A stretch of DNA of 64,000 bases from CAYNUJ01 sp964573255 (GCA_964573255.1 CAZNJB010000003.1:78864-142863), one strand, 5' to 3'. Counted from the first letter of the stretch, positions 46,117 to 55,368 are shown. Numbers and translations: made by a program. Notes: generated by a model not told the origin, from the sequence alone.

Positions 46117-49100
46117 TCAGAACACAACCGCTATCTTCATTATCTTCTCTCCTATTCCCGGCATATCCAAATGAGCTATGTATATTCCACTTGATACCAG
46201 CAGCCCACTCATATTTCGCAAATCCCATTCCAGGAAAGGGGTAATTATACTTTTAGACAGTTTCTTTACTAAATGTCCAGACAGCGAGTAAATTAGAATA
46301 GTTACCTCTTTCGGTAAATTTGTAAAAGTAACCTTAATTGAGTTTTCTGCTTCCGCTCTAATTCCGTAAAACGGATTTGGAAAAACAGTTATTTCATCAA
46401 TTTTTGTTTTTGCATATTCTTTATCATTTAAATTAACTGAAGGAATACTAATTACAAAGGTATCTTCCGGACTCAATGGTTTCCATGTTGTAATTCTTAT
46501 TACTGTTCCAGGCTCCGGCAAGTCTCCCCTAATTACTAAAGCTCCAAATTTATGATTTGAAATATTTGTAAGACCTGATCTGTCCGGATAAATAGAAGTA
46601 TCCGCATTCCACCCTTCAGGTTCGAATGCATAAATTTCTTCCCAGTCTCCATTCGGCAATCTGCTCCATTTTCTATCGGGAATGGTCAAACTGGAATCCC
46701 AAGGCGAATTGTCCAATATTTTAATCGCAAGTCTTTTGTCATCACTTGGATCTTCGGGCGTTCTGCCAATATCCCATATTTGAAATGGAACGCTCCCTAA
46801 ACCGAGCGAATCATTATGTAATGCCACAGTAATCGGCAAGCTAAATTCATCACCACTAACATAATACTGAGATGATTCACCGAATCTTATTTCATAATCG
46901 ACCGTTCCAATAGCATCTTCACCTCCATATTGCCAATTCAACCTGTTTGAGGGACCTTTTGCAATAATCTGCCACTTGCCAGTACTATTAGGTTTTTGCC
47001 AAACCGAATGTGACTCCTCCTGAGATATAATTTCAAGAACGTCTTTAACTCGATATTTTGTTTTAACGACGTTTAACGAATCTTTGCCTATATTCCGAAG
47101 CCAGAACTGAAAACCGTCTATTAATGGAAATTTCATCGTATCGTTTGCAGAAATTGTATAATCGCCAAATTCATTTTTCTTTACTTCCGGAATATCATTT
47201 GAATGGAATATAATCGTATCTTCATCTTGCTCGTTAATTAAACTGAAAGTGAGTGAATCTTCGTTGCCCGAGAATATCACCTTATATTCCCCACCTGTAA
47301 TTTTTAACGGATCGATTATTTTTGTTGCTACATATCCGTCACCTTTGCCGGATAAGTGTTCCGCAAAATAAACTTCCCCCACATTCGTTGGAGTTTTCCA
47401 ATCGATTGGATTTCTACTCGGAACGGTTTTTATAATTACCGGCTCAGTTTCGTAATAACTATTTAGAGTAAGTTCGTATAAATCTGCATTGTATTTTAAA
47501 TTCTTTGCGGTATAAAGAACCGTCAATCCAAAATAATATTCATTGTCAACCAGAAGAGGTAAATTATTCAAGTAATCTTTATCGATATTTACATATCTCA
47601 AAATACCATCATTATTTAACCTAATATCCGAAGTAAGAACCGGAATATTGGAAATAGAACTATAAGAGAATAATTCGTTTACATCATTTTTTAGATCAAA
47701 GACTTTTATTGGTGTTGGATTATTTCCTGCTTCATCGGAAAACTGCCATACCCTGAATCCCTCAAATTTATAAAGTGAATCGAGATTATCTTCAGAAGTA
47801 TTTAAATCAACAAATTTATTTTGCTCCCCTTGCCACCAAAGCAGAATTTCAGATTCCTTTACATAAGCATTTAATGATGGCTTTTTAACAGAAGGGTTAA
47901 ATTTGTTATAATAAATTTTCTGAAGTCTTCGACATCTCTCCTTAAGGAATGCTACACTCTGAATATAATTTTCTTGGAAAGCAATAGGAATTGCAATAAC
48001 AATATTTTGTGTATCACCGGGAGCAAAATCAAACGGACCCGTTGATTGAAACATTCTTCTGTCACCACCTTTTAAACCTCCCGGCCATCCTTCCCCCTCA
48101 TACCAGCCGGTTCCATTGACAGGATCTCCTGAAAGACAAAACGATGTAGGTACACCGGTGTTTGGATCTACATAACTGTCGCCATTCCAAATTTTACCTC
48201 TCATGTTATTATAAAAATGGAATGTTCCATCTATTTCTCCCATCAGAGGGTCGCGATATTTAGAACTGCCTCCAATATATAAAACAAAAGAAGTCATTGG
48301 CAGATTTTTTTTACCGGCAATAAGATTACCGTCAACAAATGCTGTATCACTCAAAGAAGATGGTACGGAGGGTGTTTCAAGAAATTGATATCCAACTGCA
48401 GGCACATTTTCACCGTAAATATAGTCAATTGCTTCCTCATTATAACTGTAACCAAGATTTAACGAAGTATCACAACCAACAAAATCGTCGGTTGCACTTC
48501 CTAAATCCACATCCGCCCAATACCCCAAATACATATCCTTAACAAAATCATTTCCCTTGTTTATAATTTTGTATTTTTTGAAAACAACATCCCCCAATAA
48601 ACTTGCCTTCGAAAAAGCCCAAACAGTAACTTGTACCTCTAATCCTATCGGATCCGAGCCGTAAGTAAAACGAGATGTTGCAGTATCCAAATCGTTCATC
48701 ACCCACCATAAAACCTCATCACCTACAAACTCTGGTTTATCTATACCGCGAGTAAATTTTCCGTCTTTATTTACATCTATATATGGTGCCCCCCATTCGC
48801 CCGGCCACTCATAATAATCTTTCTCATATTGAGCTTTCTCTTCGCCATCCGGAAGCATTTCCCAATCTCTACGGATTTTATAGATTCGGTTTCTTTCTGC
48901 TGATGGATCGTCAGGTAAGCCATCATCCAATATTCTACCCGGTAAACATCCATGCCTGTATGTGCTACCATTAACCCTTGGCATCGAATCAATTAATCCG
49001 CCCCAGACCAATCCATCTTCGAAAATTGCCGTTTTTGTAGCAGCAGCTCCGCCAGGCCAATAAAAACCACTTGCGTTTGTAATCGGATTGAACGAACCAT

Positions 49101-49266
49101 CACCGGAATTGCTAACCCACATCAAGATTCTATTGGTAGAAATAAATTCGTAATCGGATTTGAAATATGTCGGTGAGTAAACTTGCCCCTTTTTGTTTTT
49201 CTCTTTCGCAAAGCCCAAAAATATTAGAGAGAAAACAATTACTGAAAACAAAATTGATTTTTTCAT
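46117..49266 (-). CDS. large secreted T9SS cargo protein (paralogue A)
   Basis: The 1049-residue protein begins with a signal peptide (1-20) and has the same layout as paralogue B. Matching blocks include ILMWVSNSGDGSFNP near residue 47, AIFEDGLVWGG near 79, GSTYRHGCLPGRI near 99 and GDEVLWWVMNDLD near 180. Then come FN3-like units and a C-terminal sorting domain (about 967-1049; ITVFPNPFYGI, IYSLSGHLVKKL). The two arose by tandem duplication. It heads the pair, and its 5' leader contains a GC-rich inverted repeat. Function is unknown. Confidence 0.8.
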   Translation of the reverse strand: MKKSILFSVIVFSLIFLGFAKEKNKKGQVYSPTYFKSDYEFISTNRILMWVSNSGDGSFNPITNASGFYWPGGAAATKTAIFEDGLVWGGLIDSMPRVNGSTYRHGCLPGRILDDGLPDDPSAERNRIYKIRRDWEMLPDGEEKAQYEKDYYEWPGEWGAPYIDVNKDGKFTRGIDKPEFVGDEVLWWVMNDLDTATSRFTYGSDPIGLEVQVTVWAFSKASLLGDVVFKKYKIINKGNDFVKDMYLGYWADVDLGSATDDFVGCDTSLNLGYSYNEEAIDYIYGENVPAVGYQFLETPSVPSSLSDTAFVDGNLIAGKKNLPMTSFVLYIGGSSKYRDPLMGEIDGTFHFYNNMRGKIWNGDSYVDPNTGVPTSFCLSGDPVNGTGWYEGEGWPGGLKGGDRRMFQSTGPFDFAPGDTQNIVIAIPIAFQENYIQSVAFLKERCRRLQKIYYNKFNPSVKKPSLNAYVKESEILLWWQGEQNKFVDLNTSEDNLDSLYKFEGFRVWQFSDEAGNNPTPIKVFDLKNDVNELFSYSSISNIPVLTSDIRLNNDGILRYVNIDKDYLNNLPLLVDNEYYFGLTVLYTAKNLKYNADLYELTLNSYYETEPVIIKTVPSRNPIDWKTPTNVGEVYFAEHLSGKGDGYVATKIIDPLKITGGEYKVIFSGNEDSLTFSLINEQDEDTIIFHSNDIPEVKKNEFGDYTISANDTMKFPLIDGFQFWLRNIGKDSLNVVKTKYRVKDVLEIISQEESHSVWQKPNSTGKWQIIAKGPSNRLNWQYGGEDAIGTVDYEIRFGESSQYYVSGDEFSLPITVALHNDSLGLGSVPFQIWDIGRTPEDPSDDKRLAIKILDNSPWDSSLTIPDRKWSRLPNGDWEEIYAFEPEGWNADTSIYPDRSGLTNISNHKFGALVIRGDLPEPGTVIRITTWKPLSPEDTFVISIPSVNLNDKEYAKTKIDEITVFPNPFYGIRAEAENSIKVTFTNLPKEVTILIYSLSGHLVKKLSKSIITPFLEWDLRNMSGLLVSSGIYIAHLDMPGIGEKIMKIAVVF
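46137..46188 (-). repeat. 52-bp near-identical block, copy 2 (T9SS tail)
   Basis: Partner of the block at 42941-42992, with a single mismatch. It covers the same tail codons in paralogue A. The near-identity stands out against much more diverged flanking codons. Confidence 0.85.
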
Positions 49267-49291
49267 ACTCTCACTCTTTTAAATAATTGCT

Positions 49292-49387
49292 CGGGCGGCA
49301 TGGAAGATTCCATTCCAGTCGGGGGACCAACGGAAGGAACCGTAATTTTGGAAAATGAAGATTAAACTTAAGCCCTCCTGCCGCCCG
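49292..49387 (-). promoter_or_regulatory. GC-rich inverted-repeat element upstream of paralogue A
   Basis: Two perfect 9-bp arms, CGGGCGGCA (49292-49300) and TGCCGCCCG (49379-49387), enclose 78 bases that contain smaller self-complementary parts (TGGAA/TTCCA and ACGG/CCGT). The segment is markedly richer in G+C than its surroundings. It sits 25-120 bp before the ATG of paralogue A, so in RNA it would form a closed, branched leader. It could be a cis-acting RNA or a dispersed repeat; no known riboswitch class is recognised. Confidence 0.4.
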
Positions 49388-49405
49388 GAGCCGAATTACC
49401 TTATT

Positions 49406-49423
49406 ACCGCATATATATGCGGT
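49406..49423. repeat. perfect 18-bp palindrome ACCGCATATATATGCGGT
   Basis: This self-complementary sequence lies just upstream of the GC-rich element. A near copy of its arms, AACCGCATA/TATGCGGTT, forms the terminator at 49638-49664. It has no flanking T run, so it is not an obvious terminator; a protein-binding site or a RNA hairpin is possible. Confidence 0.5.
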
Positions 49424-49962
49424 TCGTAAATAATTTATTTTGCTACTGAATTTATTGGTTTGCGATTTTTTAATAATGTATGAATGGGAAATTATTCTAA
49501 TTATTTCCTTAAATGATGAAACTACCGTATAATCAATACATATTTCCATCTTTCTAAATTTCAATTTACATTCTTTTTTTTATTAAGAATAGATTTTTCA
49601 AATTCCCGGGATACAATATATAAATGAAAAACTTTATAAAAAACCGCATATTTATGCGGTTTTTAAATTTCACATAATACCCCGGTTCGCATAATATCAC
49701 GTATTATACATTTAAACCTTAATTATTTTTTATTCTTTTTTGTACGGGTACTCCGCTTTTGATTGGAGTCCAATAGAAAATGCAGTAAAAAATGTATTAT
49801 TTAATTTTAATAAACTCAAAATTGAACAAAATACAATTTTAAGCTCTTTATAGATTTGAGATAATTTATTTAATCTTATTTACGAACATAGATAAAAAAT
49901 TCTTCCTTATCCAAAAAAAATCAGAAATTTTTAAGCTGAACATTCTCACATCCATTCTTTCA
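49424..49962. other. AT-rich intergenic region apart from the terminator
   Basis: Between the palindrome and the M1 peptidase stop I see no credible gene. Besides the terminator listed separately, there is a small ACTCC/GGAGT hairpin near 49749-49768. The promoter of paralogue A is expected in the left part but cannot be placed. Confidence 0.4.
49638..49664. terminator. bidirectional terminator-like hairpin
   Basis: The stem AAACCGCATA/TATGCGGTTT (49641-49650 and 49653-49662) has extra A on the left and T on the right. It lies about 300 bp after the M1 peptidase stop and could end that minus-strand transcript. Confidence 0.6.
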
Positions 49963-51912
49963 TTATTTAATATATACCATCTTTTTTGCAAATGTCATTC
50001 CATTAGCAATCAATCTATAAATAAATACACCGCTAGATAATTTTGTTTTTAATTTATTCACATCAAAATATTTAATATAGAAACCGGGACTCAATTCCTC
50101 ATCAGCTAAGCTATAAATTTTTTGTCCCAATGAATTAAACACTTCCAATTTAATTTTCGATTGCCTGCCTAAATAAAAAGTTATTGCCGTCCTTTCATCA
50201 AAGGGATTCGGGTAGTTTTGCCTCAAGACAAAATTCTCGTTCGAATTATTCTCCCAAGGAATTTCCCCGCTCCGTTTAAGTACATAATCGTTTGGATCGA
50301 ATATCATTTCATTAACTTTAAAATCGAAGACGTACTCGAATTCATTCAATTCCTTATCTATCATTGCTGTCACAACAGTATCACGATTACCGTCGGTAAA
50401 CCTCAACTGAACAGGCATAACGAATAAATTTTTATTTTCCCCAACCGGATATTGAATCACTCTTACCGATGCAATCGTCTTTCCCCCTTTATAACTAAGA
50501 TTATAGGAATAATCGTAATCAGGAAATTTAGTCCCGTAAATCCATTCATTGAAGAACCAATCTAAATCATTGCCGTAAACCGATTCGGCAATATTTTTAA
50601 AATCTTCCGTGGTAGCTGAAGAATAAGAAAGCTTTGGATTCGTTGCATAGGATTTTAATATATTGAAGAAAGTGGAATCCCCAACAACTCCTCTGAGCAT
50701 ATGCAATACCACCGCTCCTTTTGAGTATGTTCTGCTCAAATCGAATATTGAAGGGATTCCTGAAATATCCTCTGCATAAACGCTTCCTTGAGCAGAAAGA
50801 GCTCTATTCATATCATTTTTAATTCTATCCAAATATGCTTCGAATCCGGAAATATGCTCCCTGTAAAGAGATTCCGAATATTGGGCAAAACCTTCATTCA
50901 GCCAGATTTCATGCCAATTAGCACAAGTAATTTTATCGCCGAACCATTGATGGGCTAATTCATGAGCAATTATCCCTTCCCCCCAAGAACCGAGTGATGT
51001 AATCGTCTGATGCTCCATTCCACCGCCGTAGCCAAATTCCACATGTCCGTATTTCTCCTTTGCAAATGGATATTCACCGAAGATATTTGAAAAATATTGT
51101 AGAATGTCTTTTGTCATTTCAATATACGGTGTATAGTTGATTACAGTCGAATCCAAAACGTAGTTTGAGAATTCTAAAGTATCGGTGGCGTTGAGTTCAA
51201 TATATTCGCGGATAACATCGAAATCATAAGCTGTTATGGAAATCAAATAATTTGAGATGGGATAATTTGTTTTCCAAGTAACGGTTCTCCTCCCCAATTT
51301 AATTAACTCATCGGAAATTAATTTACCGTTGGATACCGGAAAAATATCTTGTGGAACTGTAATAATAATTTTAGCTGAATCAGCTTTATCGGAAGGATTA
51401 TCGTTGCAAACCCACCAAGTGGAAGACGCAAACGGTTCACTTAAAGTCCATACCCAAGGAATACCGTTATGATAATCAAAAACAAATCCGCCGAATCCGG
51501 TTCGCACCGGTGTTCCGTGATAAGAAACTACAACTTCATATTTCTTGCCGGTGTCAAACGGTTCGGTTTTGTTAATAAATATTTTATCGAAATTATGCAG
51601 GCTTTCATCAATATTAAAATTAGCGGTAACGGAATCTACGTGCATATTATCATCAAAATCCAATGATATATTATCCACTCCGCTCTTTGTTATAATGAAT
51701 GCAATTTTTACCGAACCTAATAAGAGTTTTTGACTAGGCTTAATCTCCAAATTCAATTCATAATATTTCACATCAATGTTTTCATCACCCGGATATTTAG
51801 AATTTGAAATTTTATATAAAGCTTCTGCACGCTTACAAACAAAATCCGATTGAGCCGAAAAAAAAGCGGGAAAGAAAAAGAGTACAAGCAATATTGAACG
51901 GATGAATATCAT
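49963..51912 (-). CDS. secreted M1-family metallopeptidase with T9SS sorting domain
   Basis: This aminopeptidase-N-type protein has a signal peptide (ending FSAQ). The exopeptidase-like motif GGGMEHQT lies near residue 298, and the zinc site HELAHQWFGD is near 315 with the third ligand Glu in NEGFAQYSE 18 residues on. The C-terminal 85 residues form a type A sorting domain (LRQNYPNPFDE, VFNSLGQKIYS, KKMVYIK). It should release N-terminal residues from peptides outside the cell. ATG 51912 is chosen over a TTG two codons earlier. It lies 66 bp after the PhoD-like gene. Confidence 0.92.
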   Translation of the reverse strand: MIFIRSILLVLFFFPAFFSAQSDFVCKRAEALYKISNSKYPGDENIDVKYYELNLEIKPSQKLLLGSVKIAFIITKSGVDNISLDFDDNMHVDSVTANFNIDESLHNFDKIFINKTEPFDTGKKYEVVVSYHGTPVRTGFGGFVFDYHNGIPWVWTLSEPFASSTWWVCNDNPSDKADSAKIIITVPQDIFPVSNGKLISDELIKLGRRTVTWKTNYPISNYLISITAYDFDVIREYIELNATDTLEFSNYVLDSTVINYTPYIEMTKDILQYFSNIFGEYPFAKEKYGHVEFGYGGGMEHQTITSLGSWGEGIIAHELAHQWFGDKITCANWHEIWLNEGFAQYSESLYREHISGFEAYLDRIKNDMNRALSAQGSVYAEDISGIPSIFDLSRTYSKGAVVLHMLRGVVGDSTFFNILKSYATNPKLSYSSATTEDFKNIAESVYGNDLDWFFNEWIYGTKFPDYDYSYNLSYKGGKTIASVRVIQYPVGENKNLFVMPVQLRFTDGNRDTVVTAMIDKELNEFEYVFDFKVNEMIFDPNDYVLKRSGEIPWENNSNENFVLRQNYPNPFDERTAITFYLGRQSKIKLEVFNSLGQKIYSLADEELSPGFYIKYFDVNKLKTKLSSGVFIYRLIANGMTFAKKMVYIK

Positions 51913-51984
51913 AATCAAAAATATGAAAAGAGTAAGAAAATTGAAATGAAATAGGATTTAATTATTCGCAATATAATTTTGATA

Positions 51985-53871
51985 CTATTTCAACAAAATC
52001 ATCTTTTTAGTGATAGAAAAATTTCCGGCGATTAAACGATAAAAATAAATTCCATTAGCCAGACCGTCTGCCTTGAATGTTACTTCATATTCCCCCGGTT
52101 GTTTCTCCTCGTTTACCAATTCGGCAACCTTCCTACCAAGTATGTCATATACATTAAGATTTACCTGAACCTTTACCGGTGCTCCATTTGTGGAATGATC
52201 ATAGTTTAAAAGTGGAATGGAAAATTTTATCTTTGTTGACGGATTAAACGGATTCGGATAATTTTGTTTGAGGGAATATTCAACCGGTGCAGCATTTGCT
52301 AATTGATATACGCCTGTAGTTGTTTCATTATCAATTGTATGAGTTGCAAATCGTTCTCCGAATTCGTCAATTAATTCCAATCGAATTGAATCGGAACCAA
52401 AAACTGTAACCTTCCCGAATGCATTATTGAATTCGTCCGTTGTTAAACCCTGTCCGCCTTTATTCCAAATATGTATATCGAAACTCTCAATTAACGATAC
52501 TGTTTTGGAATTTGTAATTTCAAGATTACCAGACATTATCTCAGGCAGACCGGAATTTGAACCGTCATCCATTGCAGAGTTGTGAGAATCTCCGCTTAAA
52601 ACAATTACATTATGAATATCATTATTCTTAATAAAAGAAAGAATAGAATCGTAATCTGCCGGAAAGCCTGCCCAGCTGTCGGAAATTTCGAATGCGGCAA
52701 AAATTCCCTGCACATCAGAAGGAAGTTCAGGTAAACTCAATAGACTGTCCTGTAATTCAATACCCTTATCAATCACTCTCTTATGACCAATATTGAAAGG
52801 GACAGAACTCATAATAAATTTCCAATCGGCGGAAGAATTTTTCAATTCATCTAAAAACCAATCCATTTGATTTTTGCCTTCTCCCGGAGAATCATCCCGC
52901 CCCAAGATCGTATGATTGCCTGAGGGATCGAACACCCATTGATTATCATTACCGCTGTTGTAAAATGGGTTCAAATCTCCGTCTCGCTGCGACCTTAAAT
53001 CCAATGCAAAAAAATCTACATTACCAAATGAGAATTTATGATATATCCCCCGAGATTCGTTGGCTAAAGGATAACCGGGAAAATTTTCAATATATCCGTT
53101 AATACTGTTTTCCCTCGCTTCAAAAGGATTTGCAAATTCGAGTGCCAAGAAATCATCGCCTAAAAAATTGGGACGAACGGGAATATAGAAGGAAGAAGTT
53201 AATGCGGAAGAATTATTATTCATATAATCGTGATCATCATATATATAATCTACTGGAAGAATCCTCAAAAGAGAATCCATTGGATAATCTTTATTGAATT
53301 TTGCATGGTAACTCTTTTGCACCGCTTCGAAATTCACTGAAAAGAAATTCGATACCAATGGTAAAAAATCTGTTGTATCCGGATAAGTCCAATCTCCCAA
53401 CTGCAGAAAGAAACGAATATCGTGTTTCAAAATTTCCCTAAAAACATTGCCCGCTTCTGTATCGGAAGGCAGGAACGAACCGCTCTGCTGGCACGCCCCG
53501 AAAGCAAAAGAAAAATTCGACTTTTCACCCTGAACGGGAAAGGTAGTAAATCTTCTTCCATTATATTCTTCTGGATTTCCGTTTATTACCGCTCGATAAT
53601 AATAAAGCGTTTCGGATTTTAAACCGGAAACATCAATAATTCCTGCATAATCGGTTGAGCTATCAACATTTATTTCATTCCCCGAAATTACCTGAGAAAA
53701 ATTATCATTTTCCGATAATTCCACATTAATCAATCCGGCTTCGGATATTCTCATCCAGAATCTGGCCGAGGAATTTGTAACACCGCCTACAACAATGCTG
53801 TTAGTTATTTCCTGCGAATGAATTGTTATAAAGGTAAAAATTAAAACAACGAAAGTAAATTTTTTAATCAA
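51985..53871 (-). CDS. PhoD-like phosphatase/phosphodiesterase with T9SS sorting domain
   Basis: The 628-residue protein has a signal peptide (1-19) and an N-terminal Ig-like PhoD domain (about 22-110). A metallophosphatase domain has FAFGACQQSG (about 122), LQLGDWTYPD (about 155), DYIYDDHDYMNN (about 208) and VLSGDSHNSA (about 418). The last 85 residues are a type A sorting domain (LKQNYPNPFNPSTK, VYDILGRKVAEL, KKMILLK). It probably releases phosphate from organic esters outside the cell. The start is TTG with GGGGAG just before it. Confidence 0.9.
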   Translation of the reverse strand: MIKKFTFVVLIFTFITIHSQEITNSIVVGGVTNSSARFWMRISEAGLINVELSENDNFSQVISGNEINVDSSTDYAGIIDVSGLKSETLYYYRAVINGNPEEYNGRRFTTFPVQGEKSNFSFAFGACQQSGSFLPSDTEAGNVFREILKHDIRFFLQLGDWTYPDTTDFLPLVSNFFSVNFEAVQKSYHAKFNKDYPMDSLLRILPVDYIYDDHDYMNNNSSALTSSFYIPVRPNFLGDDFLALEFANPFEARENSINGYIENFPGYPLANESRGIYHKFSFGNVDFFALDLRSQRDGDLNPFYNSGNDNQWVFDPSGNHTILGRDDSPGEGKNQMDWFLDELKNSSADWKFIMSSVPFNIGHKRVIDKGIELQDSLLSLPELPSDVQGIFAAFEISDSWAGFPADYDSILSFIKNNDIHNVIVLSGDSHNSAMDDGSNSGLPEIMSGNLEITNSKTVSLIESFDIHIWNKGGQGLTTDEFNNAFGKVTVFGSDSIRLELIDEFGERFATHTIDNETTTGVYQLANAAPVEYSLKQNYPNPFNPSTKIKFSIPLLNYDHSTNGAPVKVQVNLNVYDILGRKVAELVNEEKQPGEYEVTFKADGLANGIYFYRLIAGNFSITKKMILLK

Positions 53872-53974
53872 AATGCTCCCCTTCCTGATGCAATTGGTAA
53901 GGCAATTTACTTAAAATTAATTCGAAGAGAAGATAGAGAAAATTAATTTAAGAAAAAATGTAAACCTTAAAAAA

Positions 53975-54433
53975 CTAATCGTTCTTTATAAGATTTGCTT
54001 TTTCCATTAATTGAGTTTCGGAACCGATAAGGTCTTGTAAAGTCAGGTTATAAACCAATCTGTCAACAGAGGATTGAATTATAGACCATAAAGAGCGGAC
54101 GGAACAATCTGTAGAATGAGTGCAAATATCCGTTACACCGGAATGTGTTTCGCAGAAATCATCATCGTATAATCTGCCGCCAAGTGCATTCAATACTTCC
54201 CCGATAATAATCTTATCCGGATCTTTGGCTAAACTGTAACCTCCGATTTGTCCCCTTTCGCTTTGGAGGAAGCCGGCTAAGCGCAATATCCGAAGCAATT
54301 TTGCAACTGTATGCTCAGATATACCTTCTATTTGACTCAACTCGGGAATAGTAAGAGATTTCTCCGCACGGTGAAATCTTCCGAGTCTAATCAAACAACG
54401 TAAACCATATTCTTCTTGTGCTGAAAATTTCAT
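53975..54433 (-). CDS. Rrf2-family Fe-S-sensing regulator of the SUF operon
   Basis: The 152-residue protein has the Rrf2 winged helix (EEYGLRCLIRLGRF at 7-20, SEHTVAKLLRILRLAGFL at 39-56, GGYSLAKDPDKI). The likely [2Fe-2S] ligands are Cys94, Cys104 and Cys110 with spacing C-x9-C-x5-C, as in SUF-associated members rather than IscR (C-x5-C-x5-C). It is the last gene of the suf cluster, 40 bp after the bacilliredoxin gene across a strong hairpin. It probably senses cluster status and adjusts suf transcription. Confidence 0.9.
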   Translation of the reverse strand: MKFSAQEEYGLRCLIRLGRFHRAEKSLTIPELSQIEGISEHTVAKLLRILRLAGFLQSERGQIGGYSLAKDPDKIIIGEVLNALGGRLYDDDFCETHSGVTDICTHSTDCSVRSLWSIIQSSVDRLVYNLTLQDLIGSETQLMEKANLIKND

Positions 54434-54445
54434 AGTTATTGAACC

Positions 54446-54466
54446 GGACGGGGAAAACCCCCGTCC
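54446..54466. other. strong GC hairpin between bacilliredoxin and rrf2
   Basis: GGACGGGG/CCCCGTCC forms an 8-bp perfect stem with a five-base loop in the 40-bp gap, ending 12 bp before the rrf2 ATG. No T run follows on the minus strand, so it is not a standard terminator. It may stabilise the upstream mRNA or limit rrf2 expression. Confidence 0.6.
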
Positions 54467-54473
54467 CGAAAAT

Positions 54474-55019
54474 TTATTGATTATTTAATGGAATTTTAGA
54501 ACCGCACATTTTTGCGTGTTCCAGTTCGGCGTATTTCTCCGGAGAGATGGAAGGACCTTGATTATTGCAGTGTTCGTTGAAAACATGCGTTAACAAATCG
54601 GCTATTTCTTCCGGCGTTCTTCCTTCAATATGATGGCGAGGCAAAACGAATAATATTTCACCGTTCTTAAACAATGCCATCGAAGGAGAAGAAGGCGGAA
54701 TAGTAGGCATATATCTCTGCCTAATCAAATCCACAGCGTCTCTGTCCATTCCCGCAAATGCAGTAACAAACCTATCCGGAATAATAGCATTTTGCAGTGC
54801 TCTAGTAGCCGCCGGACGTGCAGAACCCGCTGCGCATCCGCAAACGGAATTGATCACCAAAAACGTAGTCTTATCGTCTTTTAACGATAGTATTTCTTCC
54901 GCCTGCTGCGGTGTTCTTAACTCTTGAAAACCGACATACAACAACTCATCGCGCATCGGTTGAACCGCTTCAGGATCATACAGCGGCGGTTTTAATTGAG
55001 AACCTATATTTATATGCAT
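54474..55019 (-). CDS. BrxA/BrxB (YphP-type) bacilliredoxin in the SUF operon
   Basis: Family members reduce mixed disulfides between proteins and bacillithiol. The CGC active motif (Cys60-Gly-Cys62) sits in VINSVCGCAAGSARPA, followed by FAGMDRDAVD and PSSPSMALF. Bacillus YphP is 144 residues and ends in ...HC; here that Cys is about residue 151 and a 30-residue extension with a further Cys (about 172, AKMCGSK) follows. A strong AAGGA site precedes the ATG. Its place between DUF59 and rrf2 suggests a thiol or sulfur-transfer role in Fe-S assembly, which is inference. Confidence 0.9.
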   Translation of the reverse strand: MHINIGSQLKPPLYDPEAVQPMRDELLYVGFQELRTPQQAEEILSLKDDKTTFLVINSVCGCAAGSARPAATRALQNAIIPDRFVTAFAGMDRDAVDLIRQRYMPTIPPSSPSMALFKNGEILFVLPRHHIEGRTPEEIADLLTHVFNEHCNNQGPSISPEKYAELEHAKMCGSKIPLNNQ

Positions 55020-55040
55020 TACGCATCCTTTCTTGTTAAA

Positions 55041-55367
55041 TTATAGAAAACCTAATTGTAATTTCGCTTCTTCCGACATCATATCTTTATCCCACGGTGG
55101 ATTCCATACCAAATCCACATAAACATCTTTCACACCCTCCACTGAAAGAACCTTATCCTTCACTTCCGGAGGGAGACTTCCCGCAACGGGACACGCCGGG
55201 GATGTAAGAGTCATTTTTATATAAACATTACCTTCGTCGTCCACTTTTACTTCGTATACTAAACCCAATTCCCAGATATCCACAGGTATCTCGGGATCGT
55301 AAACGGTTTTAAGAACGCTTATAACCTGTTGTTCCAATCTGCCTTTATCTATCATATTCTCATTCAT
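55041..55367 (-). CDS. DUF59/MIP18 (PaaD-like, SufT-type) Fe-S assembly protein
   Basis: The 108-residue protein has the DUF59 fold with VYDPEIPVDIWELGLVY near residues 21-37 and the reactive cysteine in TSPACPVAG near residue 60. SufT-like proteins help mature Fe-S clusters on target proteins. It starts 1 bp after the sufS stop, so it is translationally linked to it. Confidence 0.9.
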   Translation of the reverse strand: MNENMIDKGRLEQQVISVLKTVYDPEIPVDIWELGLVYEVKVDDEGNVYIKMTLTSPACPVAGSLPPEVKDKVLSVEGVKDVYVDLVWNPPWDKDMMSEEAKLQLGFL

Positions 55368-55368
55368 A

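Noticed and set aside
49271..49564. 97-residue frame on the minus strand upstream of paralogue A
   Set aside because: Half comes from AT-rich intergenic DNA and half from the GC-rich inverted-repeat element. The composition is not protein-like and the frame has no recognised domain.
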